DNA of 64,000 bases from Acidobacteriota bacterium (GCA_013289685.1 JABCZL010000003.1:434001-498000), one strand, 5' to 3'; counted from the stretch's first letter, positions 43,328-52,718 are shown. Notes: a model not told the origin generated them from the sequence alone. Numbers and translations: made by a program.

Positions 43328-45319
43328 ATGGACTTCAAACTCGTTTCCAGTTACAAGCCGCAGGGCGACCAGGGACGCGCGATCGAGCAGCTGCTGCGCG
43401 GGGTGTATGACCGCGAGCAGCACCAGGTTTTGCTGGGCGTGACCGGATCGGGCAAGACGTTCACCATGGCCAAGGTGATCGAGGCGACGAACCGTCCGAC
43501 GCTGGTCATGGCGCATAACAAGACGCTGGCGGCGCAGCTCTATCACGAGTTCAAGAATTTTTTTCCTCACAATGCGGTCGAATATTTCGTCTCGTATTAC
43601 GACTATTACCAGCCCGAAGCCTACGTTCCGGCCGCCGATCTTTACATCGAAAAAGAAGCGACCATCAACGACGAACTCGACAAGCTGCGCCTGTCGGCGA
43701 CGCGGTCTTTATTTGAGCGCCGCGACGCGCTGATCGTGGCGTCGGTGAGTTGCATTTACGGCCTCGGCTCTCCGGAAGCCTATTACGGCATGATGATGTT
43801 TCTGGAAAAAGGCCAGAAGATCAAGCGCGAGGACATCACGCGGCGCCTGGTCGACATCCTCTACGAACGCACCAACAGCGACTTCCGCCGCGGGACTTTT
43901 CGCGTGCGCGGCGATGTGATCGAAGTCTTCCCTACGTACGACGACATGGCCTACCGCATCGAATTGTGGGGCGATGAGATTTCGTCCTTGACCCAAATTG
44001 ACCCGCTGTTTGGCACGGTCAAGCAGAAGTACATGCGGCTGCCGATTTATCCCAAGACGCATTACGTGATGAAGGAAGAAACGCGCGCGTCGGCCGTGGA
44101 TTCGATCAAGAAGGAACTGGCGTGGTGGGAAGTTGAAATGGAGAAACAGGGCCGGCTGGTCGAAGCGCAGCGCATTCATCAGCGGACGATGTTCGATCTG
44201 GAAATGATCAAGGCTATGGGCTTCTGCCACGGTATCGAAAACTATTCGCGGCATTTCACCGGGCGTTTGCCCGGCGAGCCTCCTCCTACGCTGCTGGATT
44301 ATTTTCCGCGCGATTTTCTGATGTTCATCGACGAGTCGCACGGGACGGTGCCGCAGTTGCGCGGCATGTACGCCGGCGACCGCTCACGAAAAGAAACCCT
44401 GGTCGAGTACGGCTTCCGCATGCCGTCGGCGCTGGATAACCGTCCGCTGACGTTCGAGGAATTCGAACACCGCACTAACCAGCTGATTTACGTTTCGGCG
44501 ACGCCGGGGCCGTATGAGCTGACCAAATCGGCGGGCGTGGTCGTGGAGCAGATTATCCGGCCCACCGGGTTGATTGATCCGCCGGTGGAAGTGCGTCCGG
44601 TGAAAGGCCAGATCGACGACCTGCTGCACGAAATTCGCGCGCGCGCGGAACTTGGTCAGCGCGTGCTGGTGACCACACTGACCAAGCGCATGGCCGAAGA
44701 TCTGGCCGAGTACTACGCCGAGGTCGGCGTGAAGTGCCGCTACATGCACTCCGAGATCGAGACGCTGGAGCGGGTGAAGATTCTGCGCGACCTGCGCAAA
44801 GGCGAGTTTGATGTATTGATCGGCATTAACCTGCTGCGCGAGGGCCTCGACCTGCCGGAAGTCTCGCTGGTAGCGATTCTGGACGCGGACAAAGAAGGAT
44901 TCCTGCGCTCCACGGGATCGCTGATCCAAACCATCGGCCGCTGCGCCCGCCATCTGAACGGCCGCGCGATTCTTTACGCGGACCGTCAAACCGATTCGAT
45001 GAAGCGGGCGATGGATGAGACTTCGCGCCGGCGTGCCATTCAGACCGCATACAACGAAGAGAACGGGATCACGCCGGAATCGATCATCCGCCCGCTGGAT
45101 ATGACCCTCGCCGGGATTGTGGCCGCGGACTATGCCGACCTGACCGCGGGAGAGTCCGAGGGGATGCCGGAGTTCAAGTCGCAGGAAGACGTGGACACCC
45201 ACATCGCGAATCTTGAGAGCGATATGCGGGAAGCGGCCAAGAAGTTCGAGTTCGAGAAGGCCGCGAAGCTGAGGGATACGATCAAGGAACTTCGAACCAA
45301 GGAATTTCTGTTCGCGTAA
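43328..45319 (+). CDS. uvrB: Excinuclease ABC subunit B
   Basis: UvrB (663 aa, normal length) is the damage-verification helicase of nucleotide excision repair. Walker A GVTGSGKT is at residues 37-44. The beta-hairpin region [12 protein letters not shown] is near 92-103, Walker B is MFIDESH, and the helicase motifs [18 protein letters not shown] and [14 protein letters not shown] are present. The C-terminal UVR domain that binds UvrC is [18 protein letters not shown]. The start is the ATG at 43328. No Shine-Dalgarno sequence is visible, and the start is preceded directly by a heptamer array and a T run. Confidence 0.97.
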   Translation: MDFKLVSSYKPQGDQGRAIEQLLRGVYDREQHQVLLGVTGSGKTFTMAKVIEATNRPTLVMAHNKTLAAQLYHEFKNFFPHNAVEYFVSYYDYYQPEAYVPAADLYIEKEATINDELDKLRLSATRSLFERRDALIVASVSCIYGLGSPEAYYGMMMFLEKGQKIKREDITRRLVDILYERTNSDFRRGTFRVRGDVIEVFPTYDDMAYRIELWGDEISSLTQIDPLFGTVKQKYMRLPIYPKTHYVMKEETRASAVDSIKKELAWWEVEMEKQGRLVEAQRIHQRTMFDLEMIKAMGFCHGIENYSRHFTGRLPGEPPPTLLDYFPRDFLMFIDESHGTVPQLRGMYAGDRSRKETLVEYGFRMPSALDNRPLTFEEFEHRTNQLIYVSATPGPYELTKSAGVVVEQIIRPTGLIDPPVEVRPVKGQIDDLLHEIRARAELGQRVLVTTLTKRMAEDLAEYYAEVGVKCRYMHSEIETLERVKILRDLRKGEFDVLIGINLLREGLDLPEVSLVAILDADKEGFLRSTGSLIQTIGRCARHLNGRAILYADRQTDSMKRAMDETSRRRAIQTAYNEENGITPESIIRPLDMTLAGIVAADYADLTAGESEGMPEFKSQEDVDTHIANLESDMREAAKKFEFEKAAKLRDTIKELRTKEFLFA

Positions 45320-45321
45320 AA

Positions 45322-45404
45322 AGACTTAACCACAGAGGGCACGGAGGTTCGCAGAGGAAACAATGCTTGCTCTGTGCGCCTCTGTGCCCTTCGTGGTTAA
45401 GTCT
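45322..45404 (+). repeat. TTAACCACAG-type inverted repeat
   Basis: AGACTTAACCAC (45322-45333) pairs with GTGGTTAAGTCT (45393-45404), and inside GAGGGCACGGAGG pairs with CCTCTGTGCCC. It lies between the convergent uvrB and CheR genes. Confidence 0.8.
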
Positions 45405-45413
45405 ATTCTTGCG

Positions 45414-46565
45414 TTATCTTCCGTAGGCGGCGCTGGCAGCCAGCGGCTTCCGGTGAAAGGTATATCCGTCGAAAGTTTCCGAGCGGAAGTTTAGATTCGG
45501 GGCGCAAAGCTTTTCGGTCTGGCTTAAGAAGAGATATCCGCCGGGTTCGAGATAGAGATGCAGGCGCTCCATGAGGGCGGTACGCTGGGCGCGCGAGAGG
45601 TGCGGCAGAACGTCCATGCAGAAGATGCAATCGAAGCGGCCAATGTAGACCGGCTTGGTTAAGTTCATGGTGTTGAACGTAACCAGGCTGCGCAGACGCG
45701 GCTTCACCAGCAGATGTGCGCCGCTTGTGAAACCCGGCGTTGAGCCGTTCGCTGACCCATTGCCGTTCGTCGAACTATTGCCTACGCCGTTCCCTGTTCC
45801 GATTTGCGACCCTTCCTGCGAGCTGTTCGCGGCGCCATTGGTGATTCCAATCTTCGAAAAGCAGGCGCGGATGGCCGCCGGAGGCAAGCCGGTCAGGGCC
45901 GACTGCGGATAAAGCCCGCGCTCGGCAACTTCAATCGCGGAAGGCAACAAATCGCTGCCGACAATATGAATGGACCAGTCTCTGGTTCCCTGCCCCGTAC
46001 CAGCCGGAGCACTGTTTTCGGCAACGCCGCCATTGCCATTGCGGCTGGCGGCATTTTTTTCTTTGGCGTCCTTGCTGGCATTGCCATTGCCATTGCCGTT
46101 GTTCGAAAGATGGCTCGAACCATTGCTGGCGCCGTTTCCGTTTCCGCCGGGCAGTGCTTCGCACAAAGCCATCGCAATCGAGTAAGTCTCCTCGCCGGTC
46201 GAGCAACCCGCGCTCCAGATGCGCAGAGTGCTGGGCCCGTCGTCCGACTTGCGCGCGTAAAGTTGCGGGACCACCTGCCGGGCCAGCGCATTCATAGCTC
46301 CGGGATGACGGAAGAAACCGGTATTCACGTTGAGCACGCCGTCGAGGAACGCGGGCAGTGCCGACGGATCCTGATCCGAAGCGCGCAGGCGGCTGATCAT
46401 GACCGCGGGAGACTCCAGTTCCTGACGCTCCAGATACTCCGCCACATGGGCGGCCAAGGCGCTGTTGGGACAGTCGAGCAGAATTCCCGTCTGGCGCTCG
46501 ACCAGCAGGCGCAATTCCGAGAGTTCGTGCTCCAGTATGGTGACGCCCGCCATCAATCTATGCAT
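45414..46565 (-). CDS. CheR-type methyltransferase with Asn-Gly-rich inserts
   Basis: This 383-aa protein has the CheR layout: an N-terminal helical domain (ELSELRLLVERQTGILLD), NTGFFRHPGAMNAL, the SAM-binding motif RIWSAGCSTGEETYSIAMAL (near 115-134) and IVGSDLLPSAIEVAERGLY, then FDCIFCMDVLPHL and YLEPGGYLFLSQTEKL. CheR methylates glutamates of chemoreceptors. Two low-complexity inserts, rich in NG pairs, interrupt the SAM domain at residues 141-195 and 242-282. The normal fold has short loops at those points. The start is the ATG at 46565 with GAAGGA upstream. Confidence 0.85.
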   Translation of the reverse strand: MHRLMAGVTILEHELSELRLLVERQTGILLDCPNSALAAHVAEYLERQELESPAVMISRLRASDQDPSALPAFLDGVLNVNTGFFRHPGAMNALARQVVPQLYARKSDDGPSTLRIWSAGCSTGEETYSIAMALCEALPGGNGNGASNGSSHLSNNGNGNGNASKDAKEKNAASRNGNGGVAENSAPAGTGQGTRDWSIHIVGSDLLPSAIEVAERGLYPQSALTGLPPAAIRACFSKIGITNGAANSSQEGSQIGTGNGVGNSSTNGNGSANGSTPGFTSGAHLLVKPRLRSLVTFNTMNLTKPVYIGRFDCIFCMDVLPHLSRAQRTALMERLHLYLEPGGYLFLSQTEKLCAPNLNFRSETFDGYTFHRKPLAASAAYGR

Positions 46566-46651
46566 AAATCCTTCCCCCGGAGGGTGCGCAAAGTTTCCTT
46601 CGCCGAACTTGGTGACGTCGGCGTGGTGCTGGGGGAGGAGTTGTCATATCT

Positions 46652-46710
46652 CTCTGAACCTTACTTCTCTAAACCTGCTTCTCACGAACCTGCTTCTAAA
46701 ACCAGCTGCT
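46652..46710 (+). repeat. 14-15-bp tandem array
   Basis: Units CTCTGAACCTTACTT, CTCTAAACCTGCTT, CTCACGAACCTGCTT and CTAAAACCAGCTGCT end at the stop codon of the receiver/DHp gene. Confidence 0.8.
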
Positions 46711-47389
46711 AAGTACCGGCGGCGGCCGCGTACGACTTGCCGGCATCCTGTTCCGCCTGCTGCGCCACCACGTTCATCTCTTTTTCCAGCGACGAAAACC
46801 GCTGCATGATCTCGTGAATCCGGAGCGTCATGTTGCGAATCGTTTCGATCTGGGCGCGGGTCTGAGCGGAGAGGCTGCCCGGTTCAAGCAGCAGCAGGTC
46901 CGAGTTTCCCAGCACCGACGTCAGCGCGTTGTTCAAGTTGTGCCGCATTTCAAGCATGTAACGGCCCAGGGTTGCCTGACGATCGAGCGTGGCGCAGGCG
47001 GTTTCCGCCGCACGTGCCCGGGATTCGGCTCGTGAACGGTGTACCGCTTCGCCGGCCGCCAGTACCAGGGTTTCGAGCCAATGTTCACTCGGCCGCAGAA
47101 TGGAAATCCGCGGCCAGCGCTCGTGCACCAGTTGCGCCGTAGCGGCGTCGTGGCAAACGCAAAAAATCGGCTGACCGGTCGAGTGCAAGGGCTCGAGCAC
47201 GACCGAGAGAAGGTCGCGCCGCAATTCCCCGACGATGGCCGCGTCAAACAGGTCCACGGCAAACCGCGGCCACAACTCCCCGCTCAGCAGCGTGAACGTC
47301 GGGACGTTGCGCTCCATCTGCCAGCGCGCCGTGATGCGGCGAGAGAAATCGACGTCGTCGGAGATGATCAGTACGGTCGGTGCCTGCAC
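46709..47389 (-). CDS. Receiver-like plus histidine-kinase DHp protein without ATPase domain
   Basis: In this 226-aa protein, residues 5-110 resemble a receiver fold (TVLIISDDVDFSRRITARW), but the usual phospho-acceptor Asp is not evident (FDAAIVGEL). A coiled segment leads to an H-box like that of HisKA kinases: MLEMRHNLNNALTSVLGNSD (about 150-169). No N, G1 or G2 box follows, and the protein ends in a helical tail. It may be a phosphotransfer or dimerisation partner for another kinase (inference). It sits between the CheR gene and two hypothetical genes on the same strand. Confidence 0.7.
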   Translation of the reverse strand: MQAPTVLIISDDVDFSRRITARWQMERNVPTFTLLSGELWPRFAVDLFDAAIVGELRRDLLSVVLEPLHSTGQPIFCVCHDAATAQLVHERWPRISILRPSEHWLETLVLAAGEAVHRSRAESRARAAETACATLDRQATLGRYMLEMRHNLNNALTSVLGNSDLLLLEPGSLSAQTRAQIETIRNMTLRIHEIMQRFSSLEKEMNVVAQQAEQDAGKSYAAAAGT

Positions 47390-47400
47390 TGCAAACTTCC

Positions 47401-47458
47401 TTTTTGCTTTCAGCTTTCGCCGTCAGCTCTCGCCTTCAGCTTTTGCCTTCAACCCGGC
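47401..47458 (+). repeat. 13-bp tandem array
   Basis: Units CTTTCGCCGTCAG, CTCTCGCCTTCAG and CTTTTGCCTTCA, between two reverse-strand genes. Confidence 0.7.
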
Positions 47459-47468
47459 AATTCGCTAC

Positions 47469-48653
47469 TTACTTCTTTCCCGGTTCCGAGGAGTCCGGTT
47501 CCCATCCCGGTGTACCTGAAACTTCAAACTCCGCAGGGGCGGCTGCAACGGGCTTGGCCTTCGGTTGCACAGCCGCCGCCGGCTTGGGTGCGGCCAGGGA
47601 TGCACCTGCTGCGGCTGCCGAGGCAGCCGGCTTTGCCGCCACCGTCGCCGGCTTAACGGCCGCCGACGCAACTGGTTTTGCCGCAACTTGTTTTCCCGCA
47701 ACGGGGGCGGCGGCTTTGCTGGCCACTGCCGGCTTCGCAGCCAGCGCGGCCTTCGCCTTCGCGTCCGCTTCGGCTTTGCCACCGCCGAGAGCGTACTCCA
47801 CCGAGGCCCGCAGATCGACCAGCATGCGCAGCGGCTGCCCCGAGGAATACTCTGCCTGAAACATCACCTTCCACGACTGGCAGATCACGCGCAGACGAAT
47901 GATCGGTTCCTGCGCCGAAAACTGGGCGCGCCGGCAGTCAATGGTCGTGACGCCTTTGTTTTCCAGTTCGGTCAGCCCGTCAAGAATGGTATTGAGATCG
48001 CCCAGCATGAGGCGGAAAAACGATCGCCGCATCAAGTACCCGAAACGCGTGAACGCGGTGAGCGCGACCGGCAGATAGAATAGGTCCCCGGCCAGGCCCT
48101 TGGCCTTGCGTCCCTGCTCCAGCACGCCGCCGTGCAGAAGTTCGTCGAGCGAGCGGCACTTCCGCGCTGCCTCGAGTACCCGGTCAAGCGCGTTCAACCA
48201 TACCGGAGGCTTCAGTTCCACCGCGCCCACAACCGGCTCCAGAGCCTGGGCCACATAGGCGAGATCCACCTCGGCATCCGTCACGCCCGAGGGCGCCAGT
48301 TGGCTGAAATACTGCACCAGCAGAAAATCAATCTTGTCGCGGATAATGTCGCTCTTGACCGTCTTCGCCAGGAAGTGCTGCAGCAGGCTGACCAGAGCTT
48401 CGGGCGTGACCAAGGCGCTGGTTTGCAGGAACTGCCGCAACTGGTGCACCTGGATGACCTGGTCCATTTCCTCCAGCCAGCGTTGCGCCTGCTCGACCGT
48501 CTCTTTGCCGGGCGTGTCGATGCAGGCCTCAAGGTCGTGGTTCGGTTTAACGTCGATGGCGAACTCGCGCGCCAGTTCGAAATAAATCGGGTACAGGCAC
48601 TGCGCGATCTTCCATTGCGTGGCGAGATCTTGTACGGGTGTTGTAGGAGTCAT
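47469..48653 (-). CDS. Hypothetical protein with Ala/Lys/Pro-rich tail
   Basis: This is a 394-aa protein I cannot name. Residues 1-280 are helical, with no signal peptide or membrane segment (WKIAQCLYPIYFELAREFAID, AQRWLEEMDQVIQVHQLRQF, FGYLMRRSFFRLMLGDLNTIL). The last 110 residues are low complexity: alternating AAKPA/VASKAAAPV units like the tails of histone-H1-like or TonB-linker proteins. Its start codon overlaps the stop of the PilZ-like gene by four bases (ATGA), so the two are translationally coupled. Confidence 0.65.
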   Translation of the reverse strand: MTPTTPVQDLATQWKIAQCLYPIYFELAREFAIDVKPNHDLEACIDTPGKETVEQAQRWLEEMDQVIQVHQLRQFLQTSALVTPEALVSLLQHFLAKTVKSDIIRDKIDFLLVQYFSQLAPSGVTDAEVDLAYVAQALEPVVGAVELKPPVWLNALDRVLEAARKCRSLDELLHGGVLEQGRKAKGLAGDLFYLPVALTAFTRFGYLMRRSFFRLMLGDLNTILDGLTELENKGVTTIDCRRAQFSAQEPIIRLRVICQSWKVMFQAEYSSGQPLRMLVDLRASVEYALGGGKAEADAKAKAALAAKPAVASKAAAPVAGKQVAAKPVASAAVKPATVAAKPAASAAAAGASLAAPKPAAAVQPKAKPVAAAPAEFEVSGTPGWEPDSSEPGKK

Positions 48654-49015
48654 GGTTTCACGATCCAGTTGGGCACTTCTCCGCGAAAGCGCGCGGCCAC
48701 TACGGTTTTGCCGGGCTGATACTGCACCGCCACGACCGAGGCGGCGACATCGAACGAACAGTCGGAGTTCCGCAGGCGAAGATCGTCGCCAAACTCCAGG
48801 GGCGTATTGCAGGCGAAAAGGACTTCGCGGGGAGTGCCAAATTCAATGACGATACTCTCCGCGAAATGAGCGGCGGCGGGCTCGCTGCCTTGCAGAACGC
48901 GGGCCAGCTGAACCGGCATGCGGACGGGCGAGGCTTCGGGGAAAAAACGGGCGAGTCCCGCCACGGTGCTGGCGTCCTGCGCGTAACGTGCCGTTCCTGT
49001 GGCTGGTTGCGCCAA
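48650..49015 (-). CDS. PilZ-like beta-barrel protein
   Basis: In this 121-aa protein, residues 30-115 read as a small beta-barrel of PilZ type: MPVQLARVLQGSE, SIVIEFGTPREVLF, LEFGDDLRLRNSD, VAASVVAVQYQPGKTVVAARF. The c-di-GMP motif RxxxR and the (D/N)xSxxG motif are not clearly kept, so binding of the nucleotide is doubtful. The start is probably the TTG at 49015, with AGGGGG about 12 bases upstream. A tandem array lies just upstream. It is coupled to the next gene by an ATGA overlap. Confidence 0.55.
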   Translation of the reverse strand: MAQPATGTARYAQDASTVAGLARFFPEASPVRMPVQLARVLQGSEPAAAHFAESIVIEFGTPREVLFACNTPLEFGDDLRLRNSDCSFDVAASVVAVQYQPGKTVVAARFRGEVPNWIVKP

Positions 49016-49323
49016 CGGATGAAATCCCCCTAGACTCGACTCGCTAAACCCAAACTTGCTAGAACCAAACTCGCCCTGCCCCTACTGCAATGCGGGCGGG
49101 CTCCCCCCTCTTCCCGGTTAGGAAGAGCTGTGGGGAGCCAGATTCCGCGGTTCAGAAAAGGAGGAGCAACACAGCCGCCATCTCCGCGAACGGAAGGTCT
49201 AGCACTGAGGTGAGTGCATTTTCAGCGAGTTAGGGGCGGGTTCGGACGTGGTGGACGAACTGGAGGAGCTCTTTCGTCTCAGCCTGAGACGGGAGTCTCA
49301 AATCAGTGGTTAGTGATTAGTGG
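49016..49323. other. 308-bp intergenic region
   Basis: It holds the tandem array above and a heptamer array at 49303-49337. No gene is supported between them. Confidence 0.5.
49030..49073 (+). repeat. 14-15-bp tandem array
   Basis: Units CTAGACTCGACTCG, CTAAACCCAAACTTG and CTAGAACCAAACTCG, upstream of the PilZ-like gene. Confidence 0.75.
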
Positions 49324-49337
49324 CTAGTGGTTAGTAA
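49303..49337 (+). repeat. Heptamer array, left flank of the four-helix-bundle gene
   Basis: Units GTGGTTA-GTGATTA-GTGGCTA-GTGGTTA-GT. The stop codon of the gene lies inside it. Confidence 0.85.
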
Positions 49338-49716
49338 AATCTCTCGGCTTTTCCAGCGAGGTGAGCAGGCCATTCAGGATTCTTCCTACCTCGTGGATTC
49401 GTCCAAGGAGCAAGTTTGCCCGGTCATCGTCGAGGTAGCCGAGGTTTCGAGCGATCAGAATTTGGCTATCCAATTCGAACAGCGATCCCCTGGCATGACC
49501 TAGGAATTGTTTGAATTCTCCGCGCGAGAGCCGTCCCTGGCCCTCAGCGATGTTGCTGGGGACCGAAACGGCAGCGCGCCGGAGTTGCCCCGTCAGTCCG
49601 TAGGTTTCGTGTCGTGGGAAGCTCTCCGTCGAGCGGTAGATCTCGGTCACCAACTCTATTGCCTTCTTCCAAGCCACCAGATCGCGGTAGGACCGAACTG
49701 CCTCGCCAGACTCCAT
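49324..49716 (-). CDS. Four-helix bundle protein (S23 / 23S-rRNA-IVP family)
   Basis: This 130-aa protein of the S23/four-helix-bundle family starts with YRDLVAWKKAIELVTEIYRS. Conserved LTGQLRRAAVSVPSNIAEG (near 42-60) and FLGHARGSLFELDSQILIA follow. Members occur in 23S rRNA intervening sequences and as chromosomal genes, and the related Avd protein serves retroelements. None of those partners is visible here. The reading frame ends inside a heptamer array, and an inverted array lies 90 bp upstream of the start, so the gene is bracketed. Confidence 0.92.
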   Translation of the reverse strand: MESGEAVRSYRDLVAWKKAIELVTEIYRSTESFPRHETYGLTGQLRRAAVSVPSNIAEGQGRLSRGEFKQFLGHARGSLFELDSQILIARNLGYLDDDRANLLLGRIHEVGRILNGLLTSLEKPRDFTNH

Positions 49717-49807
49717 GGTCCATCATCGAGAAGAGCCGCTCTGAAAGTCTGTGACAGATATCACCGCCAACCCGTCAATTTTGTGGAAAATCGCGCCGGA
49801 AGGTCGT

Positions 49808-49838
49808 ACTAGCCACTAACCACTAGCCACTGATTCTC
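49808..49838 (-). repeat. Heptamer array, right flank of the four-helix-bundle gene
   Basis: Units ACTAGCC-ACTAACC-ACTAGCC-ACTGATT, the inverse of the array at 49303-49337. Confidence 0.85.
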
Positions 49839-49844
49839 AGCACG

Positions 49845-52493
49845 TCACTTGTCCAGTTTCGCGGGCCAATTCAGAATGATGGACATGGGTGCGCTGTCTG
49901 CCTGCTTCACCTGGGTGTTAATCAGAAATCGCTGTCCGTCACGGCTGACGTCATAGACGAACAAATCGTAAACCAGGACGGGCTGCCGGGGCGTGCTCTG
50001 GAATAGCACGACGGGGGTTCCGGCATCGAAATGAGCCCCCGTCGTAACCGGCGCCGCCATCATCTTCCCGTCCAAGGAAAGATAGAACAGCTCTTTGCCA
50101 TCGCCGCGCCACCGTGGCTGTTCACCTCCGCCCGAGGAGACTTGCCACCGGCCGCGTGCGTCCGGAAACGAGGTCACGTAAATCTCCCACTTGCCGCTCT
50201 CGTTGGAAGCGTACGCCACCCATTTTCCGTCGGGCGAGAATTGCGCATTCCTGAGGACGGAAGGCGCTTTCAGAAAAAGGCTGCTCTTGAGCTCAGGGAA
50301 AGTCACGATCCCGAGGTCTGAACCTCGGCAATAAAGGACGTACTTTCCGTCCCGGGACCAGTCGCTGGGAAAGTTTCCGACCTCATCCTGCACAATGCCC
50401 TTCTCATCGGTGGCACCATCAGAGTTCTTTAAATAAAGACCAAAATAGGTTTGGCGATTCGAGGCAAACACTAGGCGGGCGGCATCGGGACTCCAGACGG
50501 GCACCGAGTCAATGGCGGGGTCGAAGGTAAGCCGCTTGCCGCTATCGCCCCGCAACTCGTAGGTCCAAACGTCGATATTCAGGCTGCCCATGTCGGTCTT
50601 GTCAGTGGCCACTGATTTTCCATTCGGCGACAGGAAGACGTTGCCGTAGACCTCGGGCTTGCCCACCATACCCACAGCATTCCCCTTGCGGTCGAACCAC
50701 ATCAACTGGGAAAGAGCGGCCTCGCTGCCACTCTGGGCGAGCAGCAGCCCTTGATCGGAGACGGCAAACACCGCCCGCTTGACCTGGGGCAAGAACTGAA
50801 CGTCCGGCAAGACCACGGTGGCTTCTCCGGTCAGGGCGAAGCGCTTGAGATCGAAGGGCTGGGCGTACAGAGTTTTGTCCCGGTAAAACAGCAGGTACCC
50901 CGGCGCGGCATAGGCCGCATTGGCGGTGGATTCCACGACGAAGTGTTTTTCCTTCGAATCCAGCGCACCCACGTAGATGATATTTCCGCCTTTCTGCCCC
51001 GTGAAGTTGGCCGCCAGATACAGGAAATGCTTTCCGTCGGGCAAAAACACGGGCCAGCGCAGACCGGATTGTCCAAGACTCTTATCGATGTCGCTGATCT
51101 GGGTGGGCGTTCCGCCCGACGCCGGTATGCGAAACAGGCCCTCGGTCACCATCGGCGCAAAGACGATTACGCCATCCTTGTTCCAGGTGCCGCCGCGGCC
51201 CGATGGGGCATCGCAGATGGTCTGCACGGGGCCGCCTGCGACCTCCACTTTCTTCATCTGTGCGTCGGCAAAGAATGCGAGAGATCGACCGTCCGGCGAC
51301 CAGAAGGGATAGCTGGCACCCTCGGTACCGGCCAGACTTCTTGCGCCGCGCGATCCCAGCTCGTAAATCCAGAGCACATTCTTTCGCGCGGATTCCTGAT
51401 AGCCGACGACCGCGATGGTGTGGCCGTTCGGAGCTACCGCCATGTCCCTCACCGAAAACGGCAGCGGGGCTGGAAAATACATGGTTTCCGCTGGCGGCTT
51501 TGAATTTCGCCACCAAACTGCCCCGGCGATCAGAACGGCGATCAGAACAACGACGAGAGCGCCCGCGACGACCCAGGCCAACGTTTCTCGGGTCCTGCTT
51601 CCTGGCGCGGCCGGAACCGCACCGCTCGGAAGCGCGGCGCTTTCGGCGCTCCACTTCAGTTCCTGGATGAGATCGCGAGCCGTTTGCCAGCGGTCGTTGG
51701 GATCCTTTGCCAGCGCCCGTTGAATAACATGATCCAGCGCCGCTGACGCCATCGGCTGCACCGACGAAACCTTCTCAGGCTCTTTCTCCAGGATCGCGCT
51801 CATCACGCTGATCTGGCTTTTGCCCGCAAATGCCCGCTTGCCAGTCATCATTTCGTAGAGCACCGCGCCGAGAGCAAAAATATCCGAGCGTGCGTCCGCA
51901 TCCTGCCCTTGCACCTGCTCGGGGGCCATGTACTGAAATGTTCCCAGGATCGTGCCTTGCACCGTGAGCGGCGTGCTCATGGTCGCCATCGAACCGGAAG
52001 CCAATGTTGGCGCGTTCGGCGCCGGCTTGGCTAATCCAAAATCCAGCAACTTGGCGCCAGATTTCGTGAGCATGATGTTCCCCGGCTTCAAGTCGCGATG
52101 CACAATACCGTTGGCATGCGCCTTTTCCAGGGCCTCGGCAATCTCAATGCCGTATTGCAGCGCCTGCCTGAGCGGCAGCGGACCTTTTTTCAGCCGGTCG
52201 GCGAGAGTCTCGCCTTCCAGCAACTCCATGACGAGATAATCGGTGCCATCTTGCGAGCCAATGTCGTAGAGATGGCAGATATGCGGATGGCTCAAAGCCG
52301 AAATCGCTTTGGCCTCGCGCTCAAAACGCGCTTTGAGATCAGGATCGGAACAAAGATGCGAGGGCAGGACTTTGATGGCTACATCTCGACCCAGCCGGGT
52401 GTCGCGCGCGCGGTAGACCTCCCCCATGCCGCCGGCGCCCAGCGGCGATTGGATCTCGTACGGCCCGAGCTTCGTGCCAGTAGTCAGCCCCAT
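49845..52493 (-). CDS. Membrane Ser/Thr protein kinase with extracytoplasmic PD40 propeller
   Basis: This is an 882-aa kinase. The Gly loop is GAGGMGEVY, the ATP Lys is Lys41 in VAIKVLP, the catalytic loop is VHRDLKPGN (Asp134) and DFG is at 151-153. The activation segment is GTFQYMAPEQ. A single membrane helix (LAWVVAGALVVVLIAVLIAGA, near 303) links it to an outer TolB/PD40-like propeller with repeated SPDG-W motifs (FWSPDGRSLAFF, VWSPDAARLVF, FSPDGKWVAYAS). It should sense outside the membrane and phosphorylate inside. TATAAT ends 11 nt before the ATG at 52493, again with almost no leader. Confidence 0.93.
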   Translation of the reverse strand: MGLTTGTKLGPYEIQSPLGAGGMGEVYRARDTRLGRDVAIKVLPSHLCSDPDLKARFEREAKAISALSHPHICHLYDIGSQDGTDYLVMELLEGETLADRLKKGPLPLRQALQYGIEIAEALEKAHANGIVHRDLKPGNIMLTKSGAKLLDFGLAKPAPNAPTLASGSMATMSTPLTVQGTILGTFQYMAPEQVQGQDADARSDIFALGAVLYEMMTGKRAFAGKSQISVMSAILEKEPEKVSSVQPMASAALDHVIQRALAKDPNDRWQTARDLIQELKWSAESAALPSGAVPAAPGSRTRETLAWVVAGALVVVLIAVLIAGAVWWRNSKPPAETMYFPAPLPFSVRDMAVAPNGHTIAVVGYQESARKNVLWIYELGSRGARSLAGTEGASYPFWSPDGRSLAFFADAQMKKVEVAGGPVQTICDAPSGRGGTWNKDGVIVFAPMVTEGLFRIPASGGTPTQISDIDKSLGQSGLRWPVFLPDGKHFLYLAANFTGQKGGNIIYVGALDSKEKHFVVESTANAAYAAPGYLLFYRDKTLYAQPFDLKRFALTGEATVVLPDVQFLPQVKRAVFAVSDQGLLLAQSGSEAALSQLMWFDRKGNAVGMVGKPEVYGNVFLSPNGKSVATDKTDMGSLNIDVWTYELRGDSGKRLTFDPAIDSVPVWSPDAARLVFASNRQTYFGLYLKNSDGATDEKGIVQDEVGNFPSDWSRDGKYVLYCRGSDLGIVTFPELKSSLFLKAPSVLRNAQFSPDGKWVAYASNESGKWEIYVTSFPDARGRWQVSSGGGEQPRWRGDGKELFYLSLDGKMMAAPVTTGAHFDAGTPVVLFQSTPRQPVLVYDLFVYDVSRDGQRFLINTQVKQADSAPMSIILNWPAKLDK

Positions 52494-52504
52494 TTGTGCG
52501 CACG

Positions 52505-52510
52505 ATTATA
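52505..52510 (-). promoter_or_regulatory. -10 box TATAAT of the kinase gene
   Basis: A perfect -10 eleven bases before the start codon. The expected leader is about 4 nt. Confidence 0.5.
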
Positions 52511-52718
52511 TGCCCAATCATGCGATGCTGTGCTTCCGACGCCTGACGCGTCCAAGGCGCTGCGCTTCCCTCCGCGCCACGCAGCCCCACGCCATGCCTA
52601 GCTTCTTGCAACTCGTGTAACGTCTCGGCGCCTGGTTCCACTATTGGGGTGGAACTCTGTTTCGCGAGTAGAGCAGCCGACCCGAAAGGAATGGAAGAAT
52701 TCGAGGCGGAGGTGGCAT

